A stretch of DNA of 25,966 nucleotides from CAYNNP01 sp964398215. GTDB taxonomy: Bacteria > Planctomycetota > Planctomycetia > Pirellulales > Pirellulaceae. This document shows, piece by piece, positions 7,946 to 17,148 of the stretch. The position numbers and the translations under genes were made by a program. Positions within the stretch are counted from its first letter, which is position 1; the number at the start of each line of letters is the position of its first letter. Below the pieces are notes generated by a model, which did no database searches, was not told where the DNA came from, and worked only from the letters and a program-made list of their open reading frames with translations. The stretch spans positions 1-25,966 of the forward strand of contig CAYNNP010000068.1 of the NCBI GenBank assembly GCA_964398215.1. Direction: 5' to 3'.

Positions 7946-8027
7946 TGAGCCGATGGGCGATAGCCCCGGTTATTGACGGGCTGGTTGCGTTATCACCACA
8001 AGGCCCGCGGCTAGCGCCGTCGGCTCA
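7946..8027. repeat. Large imperfect inverted repeat between convergent dcd and protease genes
   Basis: The arms 7946-7965 (TGAGCCGATGGGCGATAGCC) and 8009-8027 are near-complementary. The second arm read in reverse complement is TGAGCCGACGGCGCTAGCC. About 43 bases separate them, containing CCCGGTTATTGACGGG, which can form a smaller inner stem. The element fills most of the 151-bp gap between two genes that end facing each other. It may terminate transcription from both sides, and its GAGCCG...TAGCC ends look like a dispersed REP-type palindrome. Dispersal cannot be tested within one window. Confidence 0.55.
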
Positions 8028-8054
8028 GTAAATCAACAAGCTCTCAAACGAATG

Positions 8055-9917
8055 CTAGACGAGCGAGTCTAGGAAATCGACACCGAGCACCACATCAATG
8101 GCAGCCGGTTCAGGATCGTTCTGTTGGGTGACCACTTCAGCCAAGTCAACCGTTGCGACTTCCGTTCTGGAATCGAGATGAAAGTTTTCGAGTTCTTGCT
8201 GAGCAGCTGTTGTGTCAATCGTAGAAGACTCTTGCACAACATCCTGGGCCGTTGTCACGTCTGTTTGGGCAGCCACCAAAAAGTCCGACGCGGGAGCGTT
8301 GGTTTCGTCATCGACGATCTCAGTATCTAGCGTAGTCGTTCGATAGGTCGATGCGTTGCCGTTGGCTGCTAGTGATGCTGAGCCATTTTCCAGTGGCGAT
8401 GCGGTTAGCCCAGCCGCTGCGAATGCGACGGTTGTTGCAGCATTCACGATCCCGGATGCATCCGATCCAATTGCGCTGGCTGTGGTTCCGCCAACCAACA
8501 AGTCCCGCAGTTGCGAAGGTGTGAGATCAGGATTGGCCGAAAGTGCCAGTGCAGCAACACCTGCAACATGCGGCGCTGCCATGCTTGTACCGCTCAAGTT
8601 GGCGTAGCGACCACCAACGTATGTGCTGAACACACCGACGCCGGGCGCGTCAACCTGAACAGCACCGCTTCCGCCGACATCATTGCTGAAACCTGCAATT
8701 TGACCGCGGGAATCATGCGCTCCCACCGAAAGTACATTGTCGTAGATCGCACTGAACCGCGCGGGAAAACCTGGAGTTGATGCTGCTTCGTTGCCTGCGG
8801 CTGCAACAATGAACGATCCTAAATCTTGTGCGTAATCGATCGCCGACTGTATCGCTCGGCTAAAGCCGCCCCCAAGGCTCAAGTTAATGATGTCTGCTCC
8901 CTGCTCGGCGGCGTATCGAATCCCAGCTGCTACCGCATTGGTGCTGCCCGATCCGTTATCCCCCAGCACACGGACTGGCAAGATCGTTGCGTCGGGTGCA
9001 ACCCCGGTGGCTCCGAAACCATTCAATCCCGCTGCGATCGTTCCGGCAACGTGAGTTCCATGACCGCCCACGTCGTTGGGGTCTGCGTCGCCGGCGGCAA
9101 AGTCATATCCGTGGACGTCGTCGACGTATCCATTGCCATCATCGTCGATCCCGTTACCTTCGATCTCACCTGCGTTGACAAATAAGTTGCCGGCAAGATC
9201 GGGATGATCCAAGTCAACACCGGTGTCGACCACGGCGATTGTAATGCCTTCGCCTGAGTATCCTGCCGCCCATGCTTCCGGTGCATTCACCGCATTGAGG
9301 TTCCACTCTCGAGAACCGCCAAAGTACGCAACATCCGATAGTGGCGCGAGAGGCGATAGCAGGTCACTGCCAAGATCCGGCTGTTCTAGTTGAACATCCA
9401 AACTCAACTCATATCGGCTACCCCAGAAGGACCGTGTTTGAACACCAACGTAGTAAGTCCCTGCATCCAAGCTTGCGGTAATCGATTCGCTTGCTCGTCC
9501 GCTGTTACGCGAACTATCGATTAGCGATCCAGACTCGTCGGCAAATACCAAATCGACGTTGCGTGACAAGCCGGTTAAGTCAACGTCGACAACTCCATCA
9601 CCGGAGACTTCAAATCGATAGATATCCAGACGATCGGCAAAGTTGACCGAACCCTGAACGGTGGTAGATCTGTTGATCGTCCCCAGGTCCAAGGCCGTGC
9701 CGAGTGTCGATCCTGCGTCAGCACTTGCCACTTGGGCAGACGAAGAAGCCGCTGAAACAATTTCTGCAGTTGGCTCAGTGACCTCAGAGCAACAATCGGC
9801 CGCCATCATTTCGCGGCTTTGAAGCGTCTGGATTTCGAGTCGTCGCCTCTTTACCGACTGTCTCTTACTGGCAAGCTGCCCTTTCCCAAGCAGCGAGGAA
9901 CGTGCGGGAGTTGCCAT
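8055..9917 (-). CDS. Secreted subtilisin-like serine protease (S8) with pre-peptidase domain
   Basis: This 620-residue protein has a complete subtilase catalytic set: D231 in AVVDTGVDLDHPD, H286 in GGHGTHVAG, N376 in AAAGNEA and S445 in SGTSMAAPHVAG. A DDDGNGYVDD segment near 258-267 is probably a calcium site. Before it, residues about 70-175 (GTALDLG..., DIYRFEV, LDAGTYYVGV) match a bacterial pre-peptidase (PPC) beta-sandwich. The N-terminus is basic (KRQSVKRRR), then LEIQTLQSREMMAAD, which resembles the planctomycete LEPR-XLL export motif in divergent form and lacks a typical long hydrophobic signal. After the catalytic domain comes a Thr/Ala/Asp-rich acidic tail of about 120 residues with no recognisable domain. 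AGGAA lies 6 bases before ATG 9917. It probably degrades extracellular or periplasmic protein. The substrate is unknown. Confidence 0.9.
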   Translation of the reverse strand: MATPARSSLLGKGQLASKRQSVKRRRLEIQTLQSREMMAADCCSEVTEPTAEIVSAASSSAQVASADAGSTLGTALDLGTINRSTTVQGSVNFADRLDIYRFEVSGDGVVDVDLTGLSRNVDLVFADESGSLIDSSRNSGRASESITASLDAGTYYVGVQTRSFWGSRYELSLDVQLEQPDLGSDLLSPLAPLSDVAYFGGSREWNLNAVNAPEAWAAGYSGEGITIAVVDTGVDLDHPDLAGNLFVNAGEIEGNGIDDDGNGYVDDVHGYDFAAGDADPNDVGGHGTHVAGTIAAGLNGFGATGVAPDATILPVRVLGDNGSGSTNAVAAGIRYAAEQGADIINLSLGGGFSRAIQSAIDYAQDLGSFIVAAAGNEAASTPGFPARFSAIYDNVLSVGAHDSRGQIAGFSNDVGGSGAVQVDAPGVGVFSTYVGGRYANLSGTSMAAPHVAGVAALALSANPDLTPSQLRDLLVGGTTASAIGSDASGIVNAATTVAFAAAGLTASPLENGSASLAANGNASTYRTTTLDTEIVDDETNAPASDFLVAAQTDVTTAQDVVQESSTIDTTAAQQELENFHLDSRTEVATVDLAEVVTQQNDPEPAAIDVVLGVDFLDSLV

Positions 9918-9970
9918 GTGAATTTCCTGCGAGACGGGTGAAGGTGCAAATTCTTCTTAGCAGAATCGTT

Positions 9971-10069
9971 TTAAAACAAATCTTCAACTAACTCTAGACG
10001 TAATTCGCCGAATACTTGTTCCCGTAATTTGGCTGCAAATTGAAAACACGCGTTTTTTAAAAATCCCAT
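9971..10069 (-). CDS. Possible 32-residue small ORF in the protease leader
   Basis: In the 290-bp gap between hemL and the protease gene, an ATG at 10069 opens 32 codons ending in TAA at 9971. The product begins MGFLKNACFQFAAK and continues as a Leu/Val/Glu/Arg-rich stretch that would form an amphipathic helix. No clear ribosome binding site precedes it. It could be a small protein, a leader peptide for the protease, or chance. The rest of this AT-rich gap probably holds the protease promoter, but I cannot place it confidently. Confidence 0.2.
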   Translation of the reverse strand: MGFLKNACFQFAAKLREQVFGELRLELVEDLF

Positions 10070-10207
10070 CAGTTTGCGGCGGGTGATGCACGCAAATAGC
10101 AATCTCTAAAATACCTGCAGATTTACCGTGATCTCTCCCAGTGAGATGAATTCAATAGCATCACAGTCTGCTCCAGCTTGGATTGCTGTGCGCGCGAACA
10201 CCATCAA

Positions 10208-11503
10208 CTAAACCAAGCACTTCTTTGCTGCATCAATGGTTTCTTCAATGATTGCTTCTGTGTGCGTACGGCTGATAAACAATGCTTCGAATTGGCTGCA
10301 TGGCATGTAAACGCCTTGTTCAATCATTTTCCAAAAGTAGTTCCCGAATGCACGACGATCGGATGCATCGGCGCCTGTCCAGTCATGAACTGGATTAGCA
10401 TTGAAGAACAATGTCATCATGCTGCCGACACGCTGGATCTGATAATCGATGCCAGCTTCTTTTGCCGCTGTGTGAAATCCTGCTTCCAGCTGAGCTCCAA
10501 TTTTTTCCAAGTAATCATAGGGCGGATCCTCTTTCAGGAGCTTCAGTGTTGTGCTGCCAGCTGCAACTGCAATCGGGTTTCCGCTAAGTGTTCCCGCTTG
10601 AAAGACTTTTCCTGCTGGTAGAACTTGATCCATGATTTCGGCTTTACCACCGTAAGCTCCCATTGGCATGCCGCCGCCAACGATCTTGCCGAGAGTTGTC
10701 ATGTCGGGTGTCACACCGAACAGTTCTTGGGCACCGCCAAGGGCGAGACGAAAACCAGTCATCACTTCGTCAAAAATCAAGATCGCGCCGTCCGCTGTCG
10801 TTGTCGCGCGCAAACACGTCAAGAACTCTTTTGTCGGTGACACACAACCCATGTTGCCGACGACGGGTTCCAAGATCACAGCGGCGATCGTGCCAGCGTG
10901 TTGATCGAACGCATTCTTAAGCCCTTCGCAATCATTGTACGCCAATACGATTGTGTCGGCCCCGGCGCCAGCGGTTACTCCCGGCGAATCGGGCACTCCT
11001 AAAGTCGCAGCTGCACTCCCCGCGGCAACCAGCAAACTATCCACGTGGCCGTGATAATTCCCTGCAAATTTGATGACCTTGTCGCGGCCGGTTGCACCAC
11101 GGGCGACTCGTATCGCGCTCATCGTGGCTTCCGTTCCACTATTGACCAAGCGAACTTTCTGGACGCTCGGGACGGCATCAATGATTTGTTCTGCTAACTG
11201 CGATTCGGCTTCGGTAGGCGCACCGTAGCTGGTGCCGCGGATGACCGCGCGATTGATCGCTTCGACGACTTGCGGTTGGGCGTGACCCAAAATCATCGGG
11301 CCCCAACTTCCGATGTAATCGATGTACCGTCGTCCATCGATATCATGCAGGTACGGCCCTTCAGCTTTTTCAATGAACAAGGGGCTTCCGCCAACGGCCC
11401 CGAATGCTCGTGCGGGACTGTTCACGCCACCAGGCATCAGGGCGCGTGCGCGTTGAAAAGCAGCGACGCTATTGTCACCGATCGGGAATTCTTGATTTGT
11501 CAT
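10208..11503 (-). CDS. hemL: Glutamate-1-semialdehyde 2,1-aminomutase
   Basis: HemL turns glutamate-1-semialdehyde into 5-aminolevulinate in the C5 pathway to heme and other tetrapyrroles. The 431-residue product is full length and has the class III aminotransferase hallmarks. MPGGVNSPARAF near 23-34 is diagnostic, NSGTEATMSAIRVAR near 121-135 binds the cofactor phosphate, NYHGH near 149-153 stacks on the ring, FDEVMTGFR near 244-252 holds the Asp, and TTLGKIVGGGMPMGAYGG near 269-286 places the PLP lysine at K273. The gene starts at ATG 11503, 100 bp after rlmL, on the same strand. No other heme gene is near, so any operon link with rlmL is only positional. Confidence 0.96.
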   Translation of the reverse strand: MTNQEFPIGDNSVAAFQRARALMPGGVNSPARAFGAVGGSPLFIEKAEGPYLHDIDGRRYIDYIGSWGPMILGHAQPQVVEAINRAVIRGTSYGAPTEAESQLAEQIIDAVPSVQKVRLVNSGTEATMSAIRVARGATGRDKVIKFAGNYHGHVDSLLVAAGSAAATLGVPDSPGVTAGAGADTIVLAYNDCEGLKNAFDQHAGTIAAVILEPVVGNMGCVSPTKEFLTCLRATTTADGAILIFDEVMTGFRLALGGAQELFGVTPDMTTLGKIVGGGMPMGAYGGKAEIMDQVLPAGKVFQAGTLSGNPIAVAAGSTTLKLLKEDPPYDYLEKIGAQLEAGFHTAAKEAGIDYQIQRVGSMMTLFFNANPVHDWTGADASDRRAFGNYFWKMIEQGVYMPCSQFEALFISRTHTEAIIEETIDAAKKCLV

Positions 11504-11603
11504 GTATTCGTTTTAGAGGTTAAACCAGTAGCGTTTTGCCGCGAGAAGCGTGACCCTTGAATTGGATCTCTTGCTTCAATGCACGTGCGAAATCCAGGAT
11601 ATC

Positions 11604-13763
11604 TTAGCGGACGATTCGCCAACAGCGATGGATTCTGCGGTTCCGATAATCTTCGGGAACCGTTTGCTGTGAAATCTCGTGAACTTGAGTTGCCTGCACG
11701 TCGGCAGGGTCAAACTTGAAGCGACGAAAGTTGTTGGAAAAATAGACCAGCCCGCCGGGCGACACCAATGACAAGATCTGATTCAGCAGCGGAATTGCGT
11801 CCGTCTGAACTTTCCAATCTTGTTCCGTACGTTTGCTGTTGGAGAATGTCGGTGGGTCAAATACCACCAGGTCGTATTTTTTGTCTGCCGGATGGTTGCT
11901 GATAAAATCGCCAACGTCTTTGGCAAAGTAGCGATGTTGCTCACCATCCAAATTGTTCAGCGACATGTTGCTCCGAGCCCAATCCAAATACTGTTTTGAC
12001 AAGTCAACGGTTGTCGTGTCACGCGCACCTCCGGCGGCTGCGTATACCGTGAATGACCCGGTGTACGCGAACAAGTTCAGAAACGACTTTCCTTTGGCGT
12101 CGTCACGAACCATGGACCTCGTCACGCGGTGGTCCAAGAACAGCCCGGTGTCTGCGTAGTCAGCGAGGTTGACCTGAAACTTCAAACCGCCTTCATTGAC
12201 CGTGATCCGGTGGCGTTGATCATCAACCTTTTCATGCTGTGACTTTCCTCGCTGTCGCTCTCGGCGTTTCATGAACACATTGGCGCTGGGTATTTCCAGC
12301 GTATCGCTAGCAGTCTTGGCCATCAGATCCAGCCAGTTGCCATGCTGGGCGGGACTCCTTTCGTGCGGTCGCTCGAATTCAACGATATGCAAATGGTCTT
12401 CGTAACGATCGACGACAAGCGGAATCTCTGGAACATCCCGTTCATAAAGTCGATAGCAGGTGATGCCACGTTTGGTTGGCCAGCGGCGAAGGTGCCGAGC
12501 ACGTTTGCGGAGCCGTGCTGCGAAAAGTTCGGCTTGGTGAGCAGCTTTGTCGTCCAGTTGGCCAAAGGCAGAACCGCCAGCCGCATGCACATGTGGTTTC
12601 TCATGAACCGATTCTTTGTCAACAACAGGTTTGGGACCATGGTATTGAAAATAGGTGCATTGAATGCGGCCGTTGTATAGCTTTCTACGTCGATCGGCCG
12701 ATCGTCCAACGGTCCTTTCAAATCCAGGATAGGCGGTCAGGATGTAGTGTGACCAAGTCGGCAGCCTGCGCAGCATGTCCGGCATCGATTTGTAAAGTGC
12801 ATCGAGTTCGTAGTCGTAGTCGTCACCAATTCGCTGTCCGTACGGCGGGTTCGTGATCAGGCAACCGAATCGACGCTTGCTGGAAATATCAAGTGCATCA
12901 CCTGATTGAAAGTGTATGTCGTCAGCGACTCCTGCGCGAGCTGCGTTTTCCCGTGCTGCTGCCAAAATTCGTCCATCAATGTCACTGCCAAGAATGCGTT
13001 CTTCTAGCTGTTCGGTTTGCTGTGAAATGGCATCCGCGCGAACAGATTCCAAGAGGTCGGACGGGAATTCGATCCAGTCTTGAAAAGCAAACTCGCGCGT
13101 TAGCCCTGGAGCAATGTTGCGTCCGATCATGGCGGCTTCGATCGGGATCGTTCCGGCCCCGCAAAATGGATCGATCAGAGGTTTGCCGGCACGCCAGAAG
13201 CTCAGTTTTACCATTGCCGCTGCAAGCGTTTCTTTTAAAGGTGCTTTGGAAATCAAAGTTCGATAACCGCGGCGATGCAGACTCCGCCCCGTGGTGTCGA
13301 TTGTCAACGACGCAACGTCCTTGAGTAATCCGATATCGACTTTGTATTCCGTTCCGGACTCAGGAAGTTCACTGGTTGTGTGACCCCGTAGCAGCGATTC
13401 GACCACAGCTTTCTTGACAGTTCTCTGACACGCGGGAACACTCGAAAGCTGTGATTTGATACTACGCCCGGTGACAGGAAAGCTGCCATCGATAGGAATG
13501 TAGCTAGCCCAATCGATCGCCTTGGTGGTTTCAAACAAGGCGTCAAAATCGGGTGCCGGAAACTCGGCGACTCGGATCAACACGCGGTCCGCCGTGCGCA
13601 GCCACACGTTGGATTTGCAGATCGTTTCGTGGGTGCCTGAGAAATGGACTCGCCCCGACTCCGCGATCTTGGCTTCGATGCCCAATGCCTCGAGCTCCCG
13701 CTTGACGATGGCTTCGAGGCCAAAAGCGCATGCGGCTGCGAGTTCAAATGTTCGTGAAGTCAA
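11604..13763 (-). CDS. rlmL: Bifunctional 23S rRNA (guanine) methyltransferase RlmKL
   Basis: The 719-residue protein has the full RlmKL arrangement. An N-terminal THUMP-containing region spans about 1-160. The first methyltransferase follows (DPFCGAGTIPIEAA near 198-211, NPPYGQR near 305-311) and corresponds to the RlmL half, m2G2445 in E. coli. The second methyltransferase (LNLFAYTGSFTV near 562-573, FDPPTFSNSKR near 635-645) corresponds to the RlmK half, m7G2069. Length is close to the E. coli enzyme of about 700 residues. The start is a TTG at 13763, since an in-frame stop lies just upstream and there is no ATG near the conserved N-terminus. It lies 44 bp downstream of the Zn-PLC/DUF4332 gene and 100 bp before hemL. 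Confidence 0.93.
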   Translation of the reverse strand: MTSRTFELAAACAFGLEAIVKRELEALGIEAKIAESGRVHFSGTHETICKSNVWLRTADRVLIRVAEFPAPDFDALFETTKAIDWASYIPIDGSFPVTGRSIKSQLSSVPACQRTVKKAVVESLLRGHTTSELPESGTEYKVDIGLLKDVASLTIDTTGRSLHRRGYRTLISKAPLKETLAAAMVKLSFWRAGKPLIDPFCGAGTIPIEAAMIGRNIAPGLTREFAFQDWIEFPSDLLESVRADAISQQTEQLEERILGSDIDGRILAAARENAARAGVADDIHFQSGDALDISSKRRFGCLITNPPYGQRIGDDYDYELDALYKSMPDMLRRLPTWSHYILTAYPGFERTVGRSADRRRKLYNGRIQCTYFQYHGPKPVVDKESVHEKPHVHAAGGSAFGQLDDKAAHQAELFAARLRKRARHLRRWPTKRGITCYRLYERDVPEIPLVVDRYEDHLHIVEFERPHERSPAQHGNWLDLMAKTASDTLEIPSANVFMKRRERQRGKSQHEKVDDQRHRITVNEGGLKFQVNLADYADTGLFLDHRVTRSMVRDDAKGKSFLNLFAYTGSFTVYAAAGGARDTTTVDLSKQYLDWARSNMSLNNLDGEQHRYFAKDVGDFISNHPADKKYDLVVFDPPTFSNSKRTEQDWKVQTDAIPLLNQILSLVSPGGLVYFSNNFRRFKFDPADVQATQVHEISQQTVPEDYRNRRIHRCWRIVR

Positions 13764-13807
13764 TTTGCGGGCATTCGGTTTGAGTCAAAACTTGATGGCC
13801 CGAGATT

Positions 13808-15316
13808 CTATGCGATTCGCTTCATCGCCGCGACTTCCACAGCATCATCAATCCAAAGCTGGACGTCTTTGGCTTGGGGCGTCTTGCTGCTGCGAATGAT
13901 CCGTTTGCCAGCCGACGTTTGCACCAATTCGACGATGCGCCCAGAAAGGTCCGTGGTTTCTTGCGCCGCCAAGTCGGCAGGTGTATTCACATCCAGTGCG
14001 ACCAGCAATTGCGCCTTGTAGCCACACAAGGAGGGAATCGCGCACACCAATTGTGCCTGAGCTTGCCACTCAACCAACAGTTGTTGCCGAATCCACTTGG
14101 TGTTCAACGAGTTTTCCATTTCGCTGGGCGAGGCCAACAGGAACTGGCCGACCGTTTCGATCCCAATCTCGTGGAATCGTTTGGCTGTTTTTCGTCCAAT
14201 CGAGGGTGCATCGACGATCTTGTCGCCCAACTTTAGTCGAGGCTGGCGTCGCTGGTGTCTCGTTTGCGTTGACGGTTTGCGCGGCAAATCATGCGTTTTT
14301 TCGGTCCTGTTTTCGGTGGGGCGAAGCTCGCCAATCGAATCCGGAGCGGCGGGCTCAGCAGCGGCTTTGGGTATCGCGCTGGGTGACGTGTTTTGCGCAA
14401 TGACTGGTTGTTTGCGCTCGTCATTTTCGCGTTCATGTCGCACGCTTTTGACTTCGGTTGGCAGGTTTTCGACAACCGTGCCTGTTGTGTTGTATTCGCG
14501 AACAAGCGCCCGAACGGCTTGCTGCTCTTGATGCGATTCGATGTTGCGAATCACCCAAGCAATCGGAATTTTGATCGAAGCGAGCAGAGTTTGCGGCATC
14601 AAACTGACCGATGGGAAATCGGATTGCGATTCATCTGCGATCCGCTCCAAGACTCGTGCCCACCCCGTGATCGCGATGCCAAAGATACCAGCAAGCAGGT
14701 TGATCGATTCTTTGTCCAAGCCCAACTTTGGATTTCGGGCGCCTTCCTTCAGACGGTACCGCGCGATCAACTCGTTGTACGAACGATTCGCGACTTCTGC
14801 TCCACGGCGAATCGCGGCACTGATCCAATCCGGCTTGCTAGCCAGTCGAAACACGATCTTGTGCTCACCTTCTTGCCAGCGATTGTGGATCATCGAATAG
14901 CTCTTGCAGACGCTCCATTCCATTGGTCGATGAACGATCGATTCAATGCTTGACTGCGCGGTATGCAAAGGCATCAATGGGTCAGTGAAGTAGTGGCTTA
15001 GTACTCCGGCAGCATAAGCCGCCTGTGGCCACTGTTTGTGCTTGATACAGTCAAGCAATTTTTCGCGCCAACGCTCCGCGGCCTTGGGTGCGCCGCCCCA
15101 ATATCCATCTTTGACATGGACGACATGATTTCGAAAGTCACGAAATTTCTTGTCGGGATCTTTTGCGCCTGTCAGATACTCGTGGTGATATTTGAGTAAC
15201 AAGTCACCAAGCTGTTTGCCGCGAGTCGTTGTCACGTGTGTCAACGCATCGACTGCAAAGTAGTGGTGAGTGCTGCGACAGTGAGCTGCCTTTAAGATTG
15301 ACAGTAAAGCATTCAT
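13808..15316 (-). CDS. Zinc-dependent phospholipase C/P1-nuclease-like protein fused to a C-terminal DUF4332 helix-hairpin-helix region
   Basis: The 502-residue product starts at ATG 15316, which has AGGA 4 bases upstream. An upstream TTG at 15388 would add 24 residues but has no better signal. Residues about 15-160 are His/Asp-rich: HHYFAVDALTH near 17-27, NHVVHVKDGYWGG near 63-75, and SHYFTDPLMPLHT near 107-119. The last closely matches the prokaryotic zinc-dependent phospholipase C signature (HYxTDxxxPxH) and resembles HxxGDxxQPLH of S1/P1 nucleases, which share this fold. A Pro/Arg/Glu-rich linker runs from about 280 to 360. Residues about 365-490 resemble DUF4332, with two helix-hairpin-helix-like units (VDAPSIGRKTAKRFHEIGI and CAIPSLCGYKAQLLVALDV). 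No signal peptide is seen, so it is probably cytoplasmic. The gene lies downstream of imuA-imuB on the same strand. The substrate is unknown: lipid phosphodiester or nucleic acid. Confidence 0.75.
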   Translation of the reverse strand: MNALLSILKAAHCRSTHHYFAVDALTHVTTTRGKQLGDLLLKYHHEYLTGAKDPDKKFRDFRNHVVHVKDGYWGGAPKAAERWREKLLDCIKHKQWPQAAYAAGVLSHYFTDPLMPLHTAQSSIESIVHRPMEWSVCKSYSMIHNRWQEGEHKIVFRLASKPDWISAAIRRGAEVANRSYNELIARYRLKEGARNPKLGLDKESINLLAGIFGIAITGWARVLERIADESQSDFPSVSLMPQTLLASIKIPIAWVIRNIESHQEQQAVRALVREYNTTGTVVENLPTEVKSVRHERENDERKQPVIAQNTSPSAIPKAAAEPAAPDSIGELRPTENRTEKTHDLPRKPSTQTRHQRRQPRLKLGDKIVDAPSIGRKTAKRFHEIGIETVGQFLLASPSEMENSLNTKWIRQQLLVEWQAQAQLVCAIPSLCGYKAQLLVALDVNTPADLAAQETTDLSGRIVELVQTSAGKRIIRSSKTPQAKDVQLWIDDAVEVAAMKRIA

Positions 15317-15471
15317 GAGTTCCTCGCACACGCTGGAAAGATGCGGTTGATTCGCACGTTTTGCTATCGTCAGTGTCGTGAAACTCAAACGCGAGTCTTG
15401 GCTTTTCCGACGACATCGACTTTATCGGTTATCGACCATCGGTAGTCTTTCGCGCTAGCCGATATTTGCAG

Positions 15472-17148
15472 CTAAGAGAATTTGCCATGAAGCATCCATG
15501 TGTGGCGCCGGTGTGGCTCTTTGGCGTTTTTGTCTGGAATCAGGTTGCGATAAACCCACCACCAGACGCCTTGGTTGGTTTCGATTCGGTAGTAGTCGCG
15601 CCGAATCGACGGTCCATGCCACCAACCGGTTTCAATTTTCTCAGGCCCCCAATAGCGAGTGATTTCGTGGATTTTGCCACCCTGACGAAATGAAGCCGGC
15701 AATTCGTCGGCTGCCGTTTCGTTCATTGGATGAAGTGGAAGCGGAGAGGCGAGCAAAGTGACCGGGCGGCGCATCGCATCATTTGCCGACGGTCGAAAAT
15801 GCATGTTGGCGTGCTCCGACTGTGGTTGGCTGGTCGTGTTTGCGGGCTGATCTTGCAATGATCGCCGGAGCTTCGGTGATTGACCGGTCAGCGGATAGAG
15901 TTCATGCGATTTTTCGGGCAACGGATTATCGCTTCGCTTGACGCCCAACACAGATTCGCGTCCCAATCGCCCGCTTAGCGAATCGACCATTCGTGACAGC
16001 GATGCAGGCGTTGCTTGATCGTTTTCAAATAGTGAATTTTGCGAACTACTCAGTGGAGCGGTGAGCGGAATGTTGACGCAGATATCCGATACGGGAGCCG
16101 GCAACTTGCGTTCTTCGATGATCCGCAGAACCAAACCCAGGATGTGCTGGGTATCACAAGTCGGAGCGAAGAAACCAACCTCAAAAGTCAGCGGTCGATG
16201 ATCCACCAATGTCAATTGGCAAGCCAAGCGAAGTGCCCCACGCTTATCGGTTGACAGTCCCACTTTGACTTCGTCGATCAGTTTGCCGATGCGATTTTGC
16301 AAGATCGCGGGGTCGGCAGTCGGATACTCCAGCGCCAGGTTGCTAGTGTATTCTGCAGACGCCCGATACATAGGCAACGGCTCATCGACTTCGCCTAATA
16401 ATTGACAGATACGATCAACGAGTTTCGTTCCCAGGCGTGTTGCTAGACCGTCTCGCGGAAGGCCCAGCAGTGCTCCGATTGTGCCAACTCCCAGACGCGA
16501 AAGTGTCGCGGTCGTCGTCGGCGGAATACGCATCGCCTGGACGGGCAATGAATTCAAAATCTTCATGCAGCCAGCATCATTGACTGTCGGAAAGACCGTT
16601 TCGTCGTCATGAAAGTGCGCCAGCGACCAAGCGGTTTGTGCATTCGACGCGATTGCCATGCGTCCAAAAACGCCAATCAATTCTAAACGACGCTTTGCCG
16701 CTTTGATCAATCCAGCTTCGCCGCCAAACAAGTGATCGATGCCGGTGATGTCGCACAAAAAGGCTTGCGGTTGATGAAGGTCTCGGCCGTCCCACGTTTG
16801 CTTGTCCAGCTTTTCGATCGACACCAATGGCGTGATATTTTGCTGCAAGTCGCCTGCAATTTGCTCAAGAGCTTGACGATCCAAATCGGGATCGTGCTCG
16901 GATGTAAAAATGGCCCCACCATAGCGAGCCATCTCACTGGCTTGAGCGATCGGCATCGCCGCGCGCACACCCATTGCAGAAGCCTGATCACAACATGCAA
17001 CTACCAATCGCCCACGTCGTGGATGCTGATGCCACAACACGATTGGTTGTTCAGGCGGGCGATCACGCTCGACGCTGCTGGCGGTCAGTTGACCGCGCAG
17101 TCGCTGGATTGGCCAATTGGGAAGCCAAATGCACAGCAGCCGTTTCAT
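15472..17148 (-). CDS. imuB: ImuB-like Y-family polymerase homologue (catalytically inactive scaffold)
   Basis: The 558-residue protein has ImuB architecture. It opens MKRLLCIWLPNWPIQRL, where active Y-family polymerases carry the metal-binding DxDxFxxxVE, and it has FLCDITGIDHLFGGE near 130-144, so the catalytic acidic residues are absent. A helix-hairpin-helix-like thumb lies near 205-240 and a little-finger region follows. QNSLF at 370-374 fits the beta-clamp-binding consensus. The C-terminus (RRDYYRIETNQGVWWWVYR near 516-534, WMLHGKFS at the end) is the usual ImuB tail. In the family, ImuB links ImuA and DnaE2 to the clamp for mutagenic translesion synthesis. ATG 17148 is chosen over a GTG at 17235 because it aligns with the conserved N-terminus. 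It overlaps the end of imuA by 86 bp. No dnaE2 follows here. Confidence 0.88.
   Translation of the reverse strand: MKRLLCIWLPNWPIQRLRGQLTASSVERDRPPEQPIVLWHQHPRRGRLVVACCDQASAMGVRAAMPIAQASEMARYGGAIFTSEHDPDLDRQALEQIAGDLQQNITPLVSIEKLDKQTWDGRDLHQPQAFLCDITGIDHLFGGEAGLIKAAKRRLELIGVFGRMAIASNAQTAWSLAHFHDDETVFPTVNDAGCMKILNSLPVQAMRIPPTTTATLSRLGVGTIGALLGLPRDGLATRLGTKLVDRICQLLGEVDEPLPMYRASAEYTSNLALEYPTADPAILQNRIGKLIDEVKVGLSTDKRGALRLACQLTLVDHRPLTFEVGFFAPTCDTQHILGLVLRIIEERKLPAPVSDICVNIPLTAPLSSSQNSLFENDQATPASLSRMVDSLSGRLGRESVLGVKRSDNPLPEKSHELYPLTGQSPKLRRSLQDQPANTTSQPQSEHANMHFRPSANDAMRRPVTLLASPLPLHPMNETAADELPASFRQGGKIHEITRYWGPEKIETGWWHGPSIRRDYYRIETNQGVWWWVYRNLIPDKNAKEPHRRHTWMLHGKFS

Noticed and set aside
12476..12856. 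Plus-strand open frame opposite rlmL
   Set aside because: It is Arg/Cys/His-rich without motifs, and rlmL is unambiguous on the other strand.
14393..14953. Long plus-strand open frame opposite the Zn-PLC/DUF4332 gene
   Set aside because: The product has no motif or sensible composition, and the opposite strand has strong domain matches. It is a shadow frame.
15317..15388. N-terminal extension of the Zn-PLC-like protein from a TTG start
   Set aside because: The ATG at 15316 has a good AGGA site and begins just before the conserved His-rich domain.
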